This document shows positions 1 to 10,056 of a DNA stretch of 64,000 nucleotides, piece by piece (position 1 is the stretch's first letter; each line of letters begins with the position of its first letter). Position numbers and translations under genes: made by a program. This DNA is from Proteobacteria bacterium ST_bin11 (lineage in GTDB: Bacteria > Pseudomonadota > Gammaproteobacteria > Methylococcales > Methylomonadaceae). The notes beneath the pieces were generated by a model. It made no database searches. It saw only the letters and a program-made list of their open reading frames with translations, and had not been told where the DNA came from. The stretch spans positions 38,626 through 102,625 of the forward strand of contig MSXO01000053.1 in NCBI GenBank assembly GCA_002083615.1, written 5' to 3'.

Positions 1-314
1 CTTTATAGTCAATTCGCCATAGCACAAAATGGCGCGCATTGTATGTCGGGGAATTCCCAGTTGTCGTTAGGAGTAAATCCCGAAATGTTGACCGACAATT
101 TCAGAGGCTAGGGAATTTGGCGCAATACGTATCCGAAGCGCTTAAAAAATTTGAGCGCTTGGTGTTTTGGTTTAAGGATTTAGGTGGCGATCACGGCCGG
201 CGATTCTGATCGTATTGCAACGCTGGGATAAGCGGCTCTTTTTGAAAAAGCCGGGCTGGGAGCGATTGTTTGAATAGATCCTAAGATTGGGAGGCTAAAC
301 GGGAGCGGAAAAGC
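1..314. other. Non-coding stretch downstream of ilvA
   Basis: No convincing reading frame is seen. A weak imperfect hairpin lies at 233-253 (CGGCT / AGCCG arms around T-rich and A-rich tracts). It is in the right place to help end the leftward ilvA transcript, but there is no clear U-tract beyond it. Confidence 0.4.
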
Positions 315-1853
315 TTAGCAGCCGATGTCGGCAGATTCGCTGCCGCCGACAAACAGGCGATAGGCGGGATTGTCGGTTTCGGGTTGATAAGCTAGGCCCA
401 AAACCGACAGACATTGTTCAAAGCGCTGGCGTTGTTCGCCGTCGATCTGTAAGCCTATCAAGACCTTGCCGAAGGCTGCGCCGTGATTGCGGTAATGAAA
501 CAAACTGATATTCCACTGACTGCCCAAAGACAGCAGAAACTTCAGCAGCGCACCGGGGCGCTCGGGGAATTGGATGCTGTAGATGCTTTCCTTGAGCTCG
601 AATGGCGCATGACCGCCGACCATATAGCGAATATGGTCTTTGGCCAGTTCGTTACCGGTCATGTCGGTTACCGGAAAGCCGTCTTCAAGCAATTGGGCGA
701 TGAGATGCTGCCGGTCGTTTTCTGCACCGCTGCTGCTGATACCGACAAAGACTTGGGCCATGCGCGCATCGAAATAACGGTAATTGAATTCGGTGATGCT
801 GCGCTTGCCGATCATTTTGCAAAATCGCAAAAAGCTGCCCGGCAGCTCGGGTATTTCCACCGCCAGCAGGATTTCCCGATGCTCGCCGACCAAGGTGCGC
901 TCGGCAACGTAACGCAGGCGGTCGAAGTTGATATTGGCGCCGCTGTCGATGGCAATCAGGGTGTGTTGTTGTAGATGCTGTTGTTCGGCGTATTTTTTCA
1001 AACCCGCCACCGCCAAAGCGCCAGCCGGCTCGGCGACTGAGCGGGTGTCATCGAAGATGTCTTTGATCGCCGCGCAAATCTCGTCGGTACTGACGGTAAT
1101 CACTTGATCGACGAACTGCCGGGCAATGCGAAACGGTTCCTCGCCAATCTGCTTGACCGCCACGCCATCGGCGAACAAACCGACTTGGTCCAATATGACC
1201 CGCTGATCAGCCATTAGCGCCTGATTTAAACAATCGGCGTCGTCCGGTTCGACTGCGATGACTTTGACTTCCGGGCGCACGAATTTGACGTAGGCGGCGA
1301 TACCGGCCACCAGTCCGCCGCCGCCGACCGGCACAAATATCGCGTGAATATCGCCGGTATGCTGCCGCAGAATTTCCATCCCGACTGTCCCTTGCCCGGC
1401 TATGACTTCCGGGTCGTCGTAGGGATGGATGAAGGTCATGCCTTTTTCCGCAACCAACTCCATGGCATGGGCGTAGGCATCGTCGTAAGAATCGCCGTGC
1501 AACACGATTTTCGCGCCGCGCGCCTTGACCGACTTAATCTTGATTTCCGGGGTGGTTTTTGGCATGACTATCAGGGCTTTGATCCCTAATTTTTTGGCCG
1601 CCAGCGCCACACCTTGCGCATGGTTACCAGCGGACGCGGCGATCACGCCATGGGCCGTTTGTTCGGGGCTTAAAGAAGCGATTTTGTTATAGGCACCACG
1701 CAGTTTAAAGGAAAACACCGGCTGTAAATCTTCGCGTTTTAGATAGACCTTGTTGTTGGTTTTCTCCGACAAGGTCGCGGCAAAATCCAGTGGGGTTTCC
1801 TCGGCAACGTCGTAGACTTTTGCCCGCAATATTTTTTCTATGTATGTTTGCAT
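315..1853 (-). CDS. ilvA: Threonine ammonia-lyase, biosynthetic
   Basis: PLP enzyme that deaminates threonine to 2-oxobutyrate, the first committed step of isoleucine synthesis in the cytoplasm. The 512-aa product has the PLP lysine in SFKLRGA (about residue 50), the glycine-rich phosphate loop VPVGGGG, and a C-terminal regulatory half of about 170 residues with two ACT-like segments, the long allosterically regulated form. An upstream in-frame start at 1880 would add 9 residues. The ATG at 1853 is preferred because GAGGA lies six bases before it. It is divergent from rpiA with about 190 bases between, an arrangement common in gammaproteobacteria. Confidence 0.95.
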   Translation of the reverse strand: MQTYIEKILRAKVYDVAEETPLDFAATLSEKTNNKVYLKREDLQPVFSFKLRGAYNKIASLSPEQTAHGVIAASAGNHAQGVALAAKKLGIKALIVMPKTTPEIKIKSVKARGAKIVLHGDSYDDAYAHAMELVAEKGMTFIHPYDDPEVIAGQGTVGMEILRQHTGDIHAIFVPVGGGGLVAGIAAYVKFVRPEVKVIAVEPDDADCLNQALMADQRVILDQVGLFADGVAVKQIGEEPFRIARQFVDQVITVSTDEICAAIKDIFDDTRSVAEPAGALAVAGLKKYAEQQHLQQHTLIAIDSGANINFDRLRYVAERTLVGEHREILLAVEIPELPGSFLRFCKMIGKRSITEFNYRYFDARMAQVFVGISSSGAENDRQHLIAQLLEDGFPVTDMTGNELAKDHIRYMVGGHAPFELKESIYSIQFPERPGALLKFLLSLGSQWNISLFHYRNHGAAFGKVLIGLQIDGEQRQRFEQCLSVLGLAYQPETDNPAYRLFVGGSESADIGC

Positions 1854-2043
1854 TATTGTCCTCGGCAACTGCTGGCGCAATTGCCGTCCATGCGTTGGTC
1901 CTGGGGCTGTTTAGGCGAAGCTGCCTGGAGCCGTGTCGGCGCAAAAACTGCTGAGAGATCAGCGTCAATCGGTTATTATCCCACACAATGACGGGTTAAA
2001 CGCCGTGTCAGATTTATAAGAGCAATCCATCAGGACCATCACC

Positions 2044-2721
2044 ATGACTCAAGACGAATTAAAAAAACAAGTCGCTCAGGCTGCCCTGCAATACTTAAAA
2101 AACGTGCCCATCATCGGTATGGGAACCGGCTCGACCGTCACCCATTTGATTAACCTGCTGGCGGACTGCGATTTCAAAAGAGACATCGAAGGTGCAGTTT
2201 CCAGCTCGGCTAAAACCACCGAGCATTTGCAATCCATCGGCATTCGCGTTATCGAACTGAATCAATCCGGCGATCTGGATATTTATGTGGACGGTGCAGA
2301 TGAAGTCACTCCGCACAAGAAAATGCTGAAAGGCGGCGGCGGCGCGTTGACACGCGAGAAAATCATCGCCGGCGCCAGCAAGAAATTTGTCTGTATCGTG
2401 GACGAAAGCAAATGCGTGGATGTGATGGGCAAGTTTCCATTGCCGGTTGAAGTGTTGCCATTATCGCGCAGCTTCGTCGCCCGCCAATTGGTTAAGCTGG
2501 GCGGTCAACCCGAATTGCGCATGAACAAAGAGACTGGCGTCAGCTATATCACCGACAACGCTTGCGAGATTCTGGATGTGCATAATTTGAGCATCCTGGA
2601 CCCTGTGGAGCTGGAAAAAACCATTAACAACATCCCCGGCGTGATCACCAACGGCCTGTTTGCGATCCGGGCCGCGGATGTGGTGTTGGTGGGTAAAGGC
2701 AGTGAAGTGATCACTTACTAA
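2044..2721 (+). CDS. rpiA: Ribose-5-phosphate isomerase A
   Basis: Interconverts ribose 5-phosphate and ribulose 5-phosphate. In a methanotroph this feeds ribulose 5-phosphate to formaldehyde fixation as well as to the pentose phosphate pathway. The 225-aa protein is of normal family length and shows the substrate-loop motifs GMGTGST (about residue 25), DGADE (about residue 83) and KGGGGALTREK (about residue 95). A 14-bp inverted repeat follows the stop. The divergent neighbour is ilvA. Confidence 0.96.
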   Translation: MTQDELKKQVAQAALQYLKNVPIIGMGTGSTVTHLINLLADCDFKRDIEGAVSSSAKTTEHLQSIGIRVIELNQSGDLDIYVDGADEVTPHKKMLKGGGGALTREKIIAGASKKFVCIVDESKCVDVMGKFPLPVEVLPLSRSFVARQLVKLGGQPELRMNKETGVSYITDNACEILDVHNLSILDPVELEKTINNIPGVITNGLFAIRAADVVLVGKGSEVITY

Positions 2722-2738
2722 ACCGCTTCACCCGCTCC

Positions 2739-2772
2739 CGATTCAGCTTATCCGCAGCGATAAGCTGAATCG
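2739..2772 (+). terminator. Hairpin after rpiA
   Basis: Perfect 14-bp inverted repeat (CGATTCAGCTTATC and its complement) with a 6-base loop, 17 bases after the rpiA stop. No T-run follows, so it may stabilise the 3' end rather than act as a full intrinsic terminator. Confidence 0.45.
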
Positions 2773-2928
2773 CCGAAATGCCGGAAGCGCACTTACCAAC
2801 TAGGCGCTTACGGCGTTTCGCCATTATATTTCTGGCTGCCTAAGCCGTTGAACTCTACAATATCCGCCCATTGCAGCCGCCAGCTGCTCCGCTTTTGCAA
2901 CACTTCTCAGAGTATTTTAGGAATCACC

Positions 2929-4602
2929 ATGTCTGACATTGAAATTGCCCAACAGGCAACTATGCGCCCTATTATCGATTTGGCCGGCGAAAAATTCGGT
3001 ATTCCCGCCGAACATCTGGACCCTTACGGTCATTACAAAGCCAAAATCTCCCTGGAATATGTCAACAGCCTGACCGATAAAACCGACGGCAAACTGATTT
3101 TGGTGACCGCGATCAGCCCCACACCAGCCGGCGAAGGTAAAACCACTACCACGGTGGGCTTGGGCGATGCACTAAATAGGCTGGGTAAAAAAACCATTAT
3201 CTGTCTGCGCGAGCCTTCATTGGGCCCCTGCTTTGGTGTAAAAGGCGGCGCGGCCGGCGGCGGTTATGCGCAAGTGGTGCCGATGGAAGACATCAATCTG
3301 CATTTTACCGGGGACTTCCACGCCATCGGCGTGGCGCATAACCTGTTGTCCGCGTTGATAGACAACCATATCAATCACGGCAATAAGCTGGACATCGACC
3401 CGCGCCGCATCCAATGGAAACGGGTGATCGATATGAACGACCGGGCGCTGCGCAAAATTACTATCGGTCAGGGCGGTCCAGCGAATGGCTATTTACGTGA
3501 AGATGGCTTCGACATTGTCGTGGCCTCGGAAGTAATGGCAATTTTGTGTCTAGCCACTAGTCGTTCCGACTTGAAAGAGCGTTTGGGCCGCATCGTCATC
3601 GGCTACCAATCCGATAAACTCACGCCGGTTTATGCCAGCGACCTGAAGGCCCAGGGCGCGATGGCCGCGATCTTAAAAGACGCCATCAAGCCCAACCTGG
3701 TGCAAACGCTGGAAAACAATCTGGCGATCATCCACGGCGGCCCGTTTGCGAATATCGCCCACGGCTGCAACACCGTCACCGCCACCAAAACCGCCCTAAA
3801 ACTAGCCGACTATGCGGTGACCGAAGCCGGCTTTGGTGCGGACTTGGGCGCGGAGAAATTTCTGAACATCAAATGCCGCATGGCCGGTTTAAAACCGTCG
3901 GCGGTCGTATTGGTAGCTACCGTGCGCGCTTTGAAGTTTCACGGCGGTGTAGCTAAAGACGAACTGAACCAAGAAAATTTGGCTGCGCTGGAAACGGGTT
4001 TTGCCAATCTGGAACGCCATTTAACTAACATTACCCAGCATTACGGCTTGCCCTGCGTGGTTAGTATCAATCATTTTACTTTCGACACCGACGCCGAAAT
4101 CGCCTTACTGCAGAAGAAATGCGAATCGCTGGGGGTTAAATGCGTAGTCGCTACGCATTGGGCCCACGGCGGTGCCGGCGCGGAACAGTTGGCTCAAGAA
4201 ATCGTGAACATCGTCGATCATCGCGAGCCCGGCTTTAGCTATGTTTACGACAGCGAGTTGCCGTTGTGGAATAAAATTGAGGCCATCGCCACGAAGCTTT
4301 ACGGCGCGGCCACAATCAGCGCCAGCCCGAAAATCGTCGCCGAACTCAAGGCTTTGCAAGCCAACTACGGTCATTTCCCGGTCTGTATGGCCAAAACCCA
4401 AATGTCGTTTTCCACCAATCCCAATGCCAAAGGCGCGCCGACTGAGCATGTTGTGGAAATCAATGAAGTGCGCTTAGCCAATGGCGCCGGCTTTATCGTA
4501 GCGATTGCCGGGGACATGATGACCATGCCGGGGCTACCCAAATTTCCAGCGGCGGAGCGCATCGATATTAGCGATGACGGCGTGATCAGCGGTTTGTTTT
4601 GA
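2929..4602 (+). CDS. fhs: Formate-tetrahydrofolate ligase
   Basis: ATP-dependent ligation of formate to tetrahydrofolate giving 10-formyl-THF. This links formate from C1 oxidation to folate-bound C1 units for serine and purine synthesis. The 557-aa product carries the family P-loop TPAGEGKTTTT near residue 70 and runs end to end in the family. A longer frame opens at 2848, but its 27 extra residues look unlike the family. The ATG at 2929 follows TTAGGA at a normal distance and gives the usual length. It appears monocistronic. Confidence 0.95.
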   Translation: MSDIEIAQQATMRPIIDLAGEKFGIPAEHLDPYGHYKAKISLEYVNSLTDKTDGKLILVTAISPTPAGEGKTTTTVGLGDALNRLGKKTIICLREPSLGPCFGVKGGAAGGGYAQVVPMEDINLHFTGDFHAIGVAHNLLSALIDNHINHGNKLDIDPRRIQWKRVIDMNDRALRKITIGQGGPANGYLREDGFDIVVASEVMAILCLATSRSDLKERLGRIVIGYQSDKLTPVYASDLKAQGAMAAILKDAIKPNLVQTLENNLAIIHGGPFANIAHGCNTVTATKTALKLADYAVTEAGFGADLGAEKFLNIKCRMAGLKPSAVVLVATVRALKFHGGVAKDELNQENLAALETGFANLERHLTNITQHYGLPCVVSINHFTFDTDAEIALLQKKCESLGVKCVVATHWAHGGAGAEQLAQEIVNIVDHREPGFSYVYDSELPLWNKIEAIATKLYGAATISASPKIVAELKALQANYGHFPVCMAKTQMSFSTNPNAKGAPTEHVVEINEVRLANGAGFIVAIAGDMMTMPGLPKFPAAERIDISDDGVISGLF

Positions 4603-4799
4603 AATTTAAGCTAAAGGGAAACGGCGCACATATCGATCAATTGGTAATGCGCGGTTTGCGGGTAGAAGCGATGTGGAGGAGGCTTAAAGTGGTATTGCCT
4701 ATTTGCGCATAGAACGATGAAAAGCGCTGCTTACCGGCCTTGACTTGGCCTAAGCCCTCAACAACCGAATAGGGTGTGAGGGCGCATAGACCGAGCAAT

Positions 4800-5339
4800 T
4801 TAATTGGCGAGCATTGGCTCTTGCGTTTGCGTTAAAGCGCCCAAGAGCGACAATTCATCCAGGGACAATACCCGATTGATGGCAAGCAAGATGATGAACA
4901 CATCCTCAACACGCGCCATGGCTTGGATGAAATCGGTACGAATATCCGTGCCAAAATCCGGTGCCGGCTGGATATTTACGGGCGGAATTTCCAATATTTC
5001 TCGGACTTCATCGACCAACATGCCAATGAGTTGCGCACCTTCACTGCCCTCTACCGCCACCAACACAATACAACTGCGTTTACTGACATCCGAGCAATGC
5101 CGACTCAGCCGCGCCGATAAATCAATCACCGGCACCACACTCCCGCGCAAATTAATCACACCATGAATGTAGTCCGGGGTTAACGGCACCTTGGTTACGT
5201 TTGCTATCTCGATAATTTCCTTTACATCGAGAATATTGACTGCAAAACTCTCGGTCCCCACTAAAAAGGTCAAATATTGACCCACCTGTTCTTGAACAGC
5301 CACTGCCTGGCTGGCCTCTCGTCGAATCAGATTACTCAT
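4800..5339 (-). CDS. cheW: Chemotaxis coupling protein CheW
   Basis: Cytoplasmic adaptor that bridges chemoreceptors and the kinase CheA. The 179-aa protein is a single CheW SH3-like domain (YLTFLVGTESFAVNI at about 22-36, then GVINLRGSVVPVIDL), with short N- and C-terminal extensions. It is the last gene of the leftward chemosensory set and lies 17 bases after the MCP gene, so the two are probably cotranscribed. Confidence 0.93.
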   Translation of the reverse strand: MSNLIRREASQAVAVQEQVGQYLTFLVGTESFAVNILDVKEIIEIANVTKVPLTPDYIHGVINLRGSVVPVIDLSARLSRHCSDVSKRSCIVLVAVEGSEGAQLIGMLVDEVREILEIPPVNIQPAPDFGTDIRTDFIQAMARVEDVFIILLAINRVLSLDELSLLGALTQTQEPMLAN

Positions 5340-5356
5340 GGTCTGTTCTCCAGAGA

Positions 5357-6997
5357 TTAAAAGCGCTCAAAATCTTTGTCGTTAAAATTTATCGACCCAT
5401 CTGCTACAGCCGGAGCTGCAGGCTTAGCGGCGTAGGCGTGACTTACCGGCCCTCTTGTAGGGCGAGATGCAGGCGGCGCCGATCTGTAATTTTGGGTTCT
5501 GTTGTCTTCTTCCAATTTAAAAAAGGCCACGGCGTGCTGCAGTTGGCTCGCTTGGCCATTTAATTCTTCGGAGGTCGCTGCTAGCTCTTCCGAACTGGCG
5601 GCGTTTTGCTGGGTAGCCTTATCCAATTGGCGCATGGCTTCGTTGATCTGATTGATGCCGCTGGATTGTTCGATCGACGCGGCATTGATTTCTTGGACCA
5701 AATCGGCGGTTTTAGAGATATTGGGCACTACAGCGCTGATCAAGCCACCGGCTTTCTCGGCAATCGCTACGCTATTGGTAGCCAATTCGTTGATTTCTTC
5801 CGCGGTTACCCGACTACTTTCCGCTAACTTACGTACTTCTGCCGCCACCACCGCGAAACCTTTACCATGCTCGCCCGCCGAGGCGGCCTCGATAGCAGCA
5901 TTTAAAGACAGCAGGTTGGTTTTGTAAGCAATGTCTTCGATTAAGCCGATTTTTTTGGCGATATGCTTCATGGCCGTTACCGTTTCGTTGACAGCATTGC
6001 CGCCATCACGGGCTTCGCTGGCCGATTTAGTGGCCATTTGCTCTGTGATATGTGCGTTTTCGGTATTTTGTTGCACAGACGCGTTGAGCTGCTCGATCGA
6101 CGAGGTGGTCTCTTCCACACTGGCCGCTTGCTCGGTGGCCATTTGACTCATCGATTGGGCAGTGGCACTAACTTGCTGTGATGCGCTCAATAGGGCTTCA
6201 GAATTGGAACGTACCTCCTGCACCACCCTGACTAGGTGACCACGCATATCTTTCAAGGCATTGGCTACCACGCCGATTTCATCTTCACGGTTGATGTTAA
6301 TTGCGGTACTGAACTCACCTTGGGCCAGCGCGTCCACCACTCGTTGCAGTTCATTCAGCGGCAAAATGATGCCGCGGGTAATCACCCAACCCAGTATGCC
6401 GGTAAATATCAAGATCGACGCACTGATCATATTGACCATAAAGGTGGCGTTTTCTTTTTCAGCCGCTGCTTCGTCAGCCGATTTTTTACCTTCAGCAATC
6501 ACATATTCTTGGAACTTATCAATGTTGCTGTTAAATTCCTCGGCAGCCGGCGTGCCCGCAGCCAGCGCTGCGCGACTATCGACATCATTGTTTTTTCGAG
6601 AAGTTTCGATCGTTTTATCAACAGACAACGCATACACCTTATAGGATTTTGTCATTTCCTCGAATAACTTCGTGTCTTTTTCATCGTTCACGGTCTTTTC
6701 TACCAACGCAAAGGCATTTTCAAGGCCGTCCTGCGCGTCTTTGATGGTTGCTTCTATTTTTGTCTTTTCAGCCAGATCCTCGATTAATACATGCCGATAG
6801 AGTCTTACTCGTAAGCGTCCCAGCCGCTGCCCGGCATCACCAAGCGCCGCTAGAGCCGGCACCGTATTTACATTGGCAAAATTCGTTTTCTCATAGACAC
6901 TCGTCATGCTACGCTGACCTATCCACGCCACAGCGGCCAAACCGATGATGGCTACGAGAACCAGTAAAACCATTTTTCTAACTACTGTCATCTTCAT
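5357..6997 (-). CDS. Methyl-accepting chemotaxis protein, 4HB-type sensor
   Basis: Transmembrane chemoreceptor of 546 aa. Membrane segment 1 is at about 8-28, followed by a helical periplasmic sensor (four-helix-bundle type) to about 190. Membrane segment 2 is at about 191-211, then HAMP, then a long coiled-coil signalling domain with the conserved tip NLLSLNAAIEAASAGEHGKG. The C-terminus is Pro/Ala-rich and ends DFERF, with no NWETF-type tether for CheR. The ligand is unknown. It lies between cheA and cheW and is likely the main receptor of this array. Confidence 0.92.
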   Translation of the reverse strand: MKMTVVRKMVLLVLVAIIGLAAVAWIGQRSMTSVYEKTNFANVNTVPALAALGDAGQRLGRLRVRLYRHVLIEDLAEKTKIEATIKDAQDGLENAFALVEKTVNDEKDTKLFEEMTKSYKVYALSVDKTIETSRKNNDVDSRAALAAGTPAAEEFNSNIDKFQEYVIAEGKKSADEAAAEKENATFMVNMISASILIFTGILGWVITRGIILPLNELQRVVDALAQGEFSTAININREDEIGVVANALKDMRGHLVRVVQEVRSNSEALLSASQQVSATAQSMSQMATEQAASVEETTSSIEQLNASVQQNTENAHITEQMATKSASEARDGGNAVNETVTAMKHIAKKIGLIEDIAYKTNLLSLNAAIEAASAGEHGKGFAVVAAEVRKLAESSRVTAEEINELATNSVAIAEKAGGLISAVVPNISKTADLVQEINAASIEQSSGINQINEAMRQLDKATQQNAASSEELAATSEELNGQASQLQHAVAFFKLEEDNRTQNYRSAPPASRPTRGPVSHAYAAKPAAPAVADGSINFNDKDFERF

Positions 6998-7102
6998 TTT
7001 ATTATTCCTTTTACATTAAAGCCGGAACATGGTGCCCTTTCTCTGAGGGGTTAGCTCACTCTGCGAAAGGACAGCGTTTTCTTGGAAAAAAGCAATTGCC
7101 AG

Positions 7103-9307
7103 CTACAAAACTGCCCTTTCACTCGTCATAGACGGCACTTTGCGGTGTTTAAAACTGGTTGCGGAGTCGATAAGACCCTGCACATCTAAAATTAGCGCCA
7201 CATTACCGTCGCCCAACACCGTTGCGCCGGTAATACCTTTGAGTTTTTCGAACACTTTACCCAAAGGTTTAATCACGGTTTGATGCTCACCATGCAATTC
7301 GTCGACCACAAAGCCGGCTTTACTTTGCCCGGACTTGACCACCACCACGCTTTCGCGTTTTTTCCCGACGTCTTTGGCGTTGTTGTGAAAATAATCTGCC
7401 AGTCGCAAATAAGGCAAAACCTGACCGCGCAAGCTGATGTAATGTTGGGATTCGTCAATCTCGCATTGGTTGGCATCCATTTCGATACATTCGTCCACCA
7501 TGCTTAATGGAATGATGTAACGATCTTGGCCGGTACCCACCATAAAGCCGTCGATAATCGCCAAAGTGAGCGGTAAGCGGATGGAAATAGTGGTGCCCTC
7601 ACCCTCTACGCTGTCTATCTCCACAGAGCCGCGCAGTGCTTCGATATTTTTTTTCACCACGTCCATACCAACGCCGCGCCCGGATAAATTGGTGGCTTGG
7701 TCCTTGGTGCTAAGTCCGGCGGCAAAAATCAGGTTATGAATTTCTTGTTGGGTCAAATCGTGATCGGGTTTAATCAAACCGTTAGCGATGGCCTTGGCAA
7801 CAATTCTCTCGCTACTCAAGCCGGCGCCATCATCAGCAATTTGAATCACGATGTGACCGGATTCGTGATAAGCGTTGAGTTGCACGGTACCTTGCGCCGG
7901 CTTACCGGCAGCTATCCGTTGCTCGGGACTCTCAATACCATGATCGAGGGCGTTGCGAATAAGGTGGGTTAACGGATCGTTGATTTTTTCGACGACAGTT
8001 TTATCCAATTCGGTTTCACCGCCGCTGATATAAAGCTCGATGTCTTTATCTAATTCTTTACTGACGTCCCGCACTACCCGTTTGAAACGAGAAAACGTTT
8101 CGCCGATTTGCACCATACGCAATTCCAGTGCGGTATCGCGAATACTACTGACCAAGGCGTTCATACTGGCGGCGACATCACCGGCATCACTGAGGCCATG
8201 CCGCTCAACGATCAAATTCATTGCCGCGCTGGAAATGACTAACTCACCCACCAAATTAATTAGTTGGCCTAGTTTGGCGGCATCGACTCTGATGTAGTTG
8301 GCTTCGCTGGCAAGCTTTTGCTTAGTCTGCTCTTGCTTCTTCAGAGCAAGATCGACCAAGGGTTGCTGCACGACGTGCTGCTCGACCAGTATCTCGCCCA
8401 ATGGTTTGCCGGAGGTTTCCTGTTCCGCACCAACGCTGGCCTGCTGGCGTTGCAAGGCATGATTGACATCGTTCTGGGTGAGCGCGCCAACCTGCACCAA
8501 CATATCGCCCAAACGCTTAACATGATTGTCGTCCTGCGCGTTCAAGAGATTTAAATATTCCTCCAGTTTGGCATTAGGCGGCAAAATCTTGATGTCGCAA
8601 TCGTCGGAGGCAAAATCAAACACGGCTTCTATGGTTTGTTTATTCGCATCGCTCTGAAAAGCAATTTTGAAATGCAAATAACAGCTTTCCGGATCCATAT
8701 CGTCACCGACCGGCAGTTCCGGGGCGACGCTAAGAATTTGTTTAATGTCACCTAAGGTTCTCAGGTAGCGAATAAATGACAAGGGGTCCATGCCGTTTCT
8801 GAAGGCATCTTTTTGAAATTCCAAAGAAATGAGCCAATTGTCGTCCACTGAGATTTCGCCGCCACCTTCGATTTCCAATTGCACACTATCCTCGCTGTGC
8901 TGCATGGCGGTCGCTTGACGTCCAGTCAACAGCCGAATCAAACGCTCCCCGTCAGCCGCCAGAACTGCAGGGAGCTCGGACTCATTCTGCGTCAAGCAAT
9001 GTTCGATCAACTTAGCCGTGTGGTCTTTAGTGTCCAACAACACGGAAATCAATTCCGCGTCGATACTGCGTTCGCCGTTGCGCACCTTATCCAAAACCGA
9101 TTCCGCTTCATGGGTGAAGCCCACAATGGCATTGAAGCCAAATAAGCCGGAAGAGCCTTTGATGGTGTGCATGGCCCTGAATAAACTATTGATGGTTTCG
9201 CTATCGTCCGGTTTGCTCTCCAGAGACAATAAAGCGTCTTCCATATCCGTTAACAACTCTTCCGCCTCTTGGGCGAAAACCGTTAGGGCAGCATCTAATT
9301 CGCTCAT
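7103..9307 (-). CDS. cheA: Chemotaxis histidine kinase CheA
   Basis: Histidine kinase of 734 aa that phosphorylates CheY and CheB. In order it has the P1 Hpt domain with phospho-acceptor His47 in RAMHTIKGSSG, and an extended middle region (about 160-345) holding an alpha/beta segment and two related helical blocks (HVKRLGDMLVQVGALT and GKPLGEILVEQHVV). Then come the P3 dimerisation helices, the ATPase with the N box (HLIRNALDHG), DDGAGLS and GRGVGMDVVKK, and a C-terminal CheW-like P5. It overlaps the STAS gene by ATGA, suggesting translational coupling. The paired helical blocks are unusual for CheA. Confidence 0.95.
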   Translation of the reverse strand: MSELDAALTVFAQEAEELLTDMEDALLSLESKPDDSETINSLFRAMHTIKGSSGLFGFNAIVGFTHEAESVLDKVRNGERSIDAELISVLLDTKDHTAKLIEHCLTQNESELPAVLAADGERLIRLLTGRQATAMQHSEDSVQLEIEGGGEISVDDNWLISLEFQKDAFRNGMDPLSFIRYLRTLGDIKQILSVAPELPVGDDMDPESCYLHFKIAFQSDANKQTIEAVFDFASDDCDIKILPPNAKLEEYLNLLNAQDDNHVKRLGDMLVQVGALTQNDVNHALQRQQASVGAEQETSGKPLGEILVEQHVVQQPLVDLALKKQEQTKQKLASEANYIRVDAAKLGQLINLVGELVISSAAMNLIVERHGLSDAGDVAASMNALVSSIRDTALELRMVQIGETFSRFKRVVRDVSKELDKDIELYISGGETELDKTVVEKINDPLTHLIRNALDHGIESPEQRIAAGKPAQGTVQLNAYHESGHIVIQIADDGAGLSSERIVAKAIANGLIKPDHDLTQQEIHNLIFAAGLSTKDQATNLSGRGVGMDVVKKNIEALRGSVEIDSVEGEGTTISIRLPLTLAIIDGFMVGTGQDRYIIPLSMVDECIEMDANQCEIDESQHYISLRGQVLPYLRLADYFHNNAKDVGKKRESVVVVKSGQSKAGFVVDELHGEHQTVIKPLGKVFEKLKGITGATVLGDGNVALILDVQGLIDSATSFKHRKVPSMTSERAVL

Positions 9308-9636
9308 GATGATTTCCAGTCTGCAGAGATAACGATAGGGTCGCCGAAATGCTTGCTCAGATTGAGCAGTTCCAGCACTTCAACCACCGCCTCGCTATGC
9401 TGGCAAAGGCTAAATGCGATATCTCGGCTTAGGGCTTCCTGTTTCAGAAACATCAGGAGTTGCAATCCAGCGCTGTCTATTTCGGTGACGGCGGCGAGGT
9501 CGATCTGTATGTCCTTAGCCGAACTCAGATAGTGGGATAGTGCTTGCTTGTGTTCCAGCACCGAGTAAATGGTCAACTCACCTTGTATAGCCAGATGGGT
9601 AACCCCTTTTTTTTGTTGTTTTAGTTCGATGGCCAA
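9304..9636 (-). CDS. STAS-domain protein (anti-sigma antagonist type)
   Basis: Small single STAS-domain protein (110 aa). The motif EIDSAGLQLLMFLK contains the serine that is phosphorylated in SpoIIAA-type proteins. Such proteins often sit in chemosensory operons between cheY and cheA. An upstream ATG at 9696 would overlap the cheY 3' end and add 20 unlike residues. The TTG at 9636 has GGGGAG seven bases before it and is preferred. Its partner kinase or phosphatase is not visible nearby. Confidence 0.85.
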   Translation of the reverse strand: MAIELKQQKKGVTHLAIQGELTIYSVLEHKQALSHYLSSAKDIQIDLAAVTEIDSAGLQLLMFLKQEALSRDIAFSLCQHSEAVVEVLELLNLSKHFGDPIVISADWKSS

Positions 9637-9667
9637 GGTTTTCTCCCCTTGTGCGGTGGAGTTGTTT

Positions 9668-10036
9668 TTAAGGCAACACCAATTTAGATACCGCATCGAG
9701 TAAAGTGGGGGCTTGAAAGGGTTTGGTCAGCCACGCTTTCGCGCCCGCCGCCTTGCCAGCCTGCTTCTTATCATCAGCGGCTTCGGTAGTCAGCATCATC
9801 ATCGGGGTGAATTTGTAAGCCGGTAATTTTTTGGCTTCCTGAACAAACGTTATGCCATCCATATTCGGCATATTCACATCGGTAATGATCAGATTGATTT
9901 TTTGTCCGGTCAATTTGTTCAGTGCATCCCTGCCGTCGCAAGCTTCGATGACCTCGTAGCCTGCGCCTTTTAGGGCAATACCGACAACTTGCCGGATGGA
10001 TGCCGAATCATCAACAATCATGATGGTTTTAGCCAT
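9668..10036 (-). CDS. cheY: CheY-type single-domain response regulator
   Basis: Receiver domain of 122 aa with the acidic pair in IVDDSASIR, phospho-acceptor Asp in ITDVNMPNMDG (about residue 53), the Thr in MLTTEA and Lys in LTKPFQAP. It has no output domain, so it probably carries the CheA signal to a motor or other partner. A good AAGGA site precedes the ATG. It lies between an MCP gene and the STAS gene on the same strand. Confidence 0.93.
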   Translation of the reverse strand: MAKTIMIVDDSASIRQVVGIALKGAGYEVIEACDGRDALNKLTGQKINLIITDVNMPNMDGITFVQEAKKLPAYKFTPMMMLTTEAADDKKQAGKAAGAKAWLTKPFQAPTLLDAVSKLVLP

Positions 10037-10056
10037 TACTCAATCCTTCATTAAAT

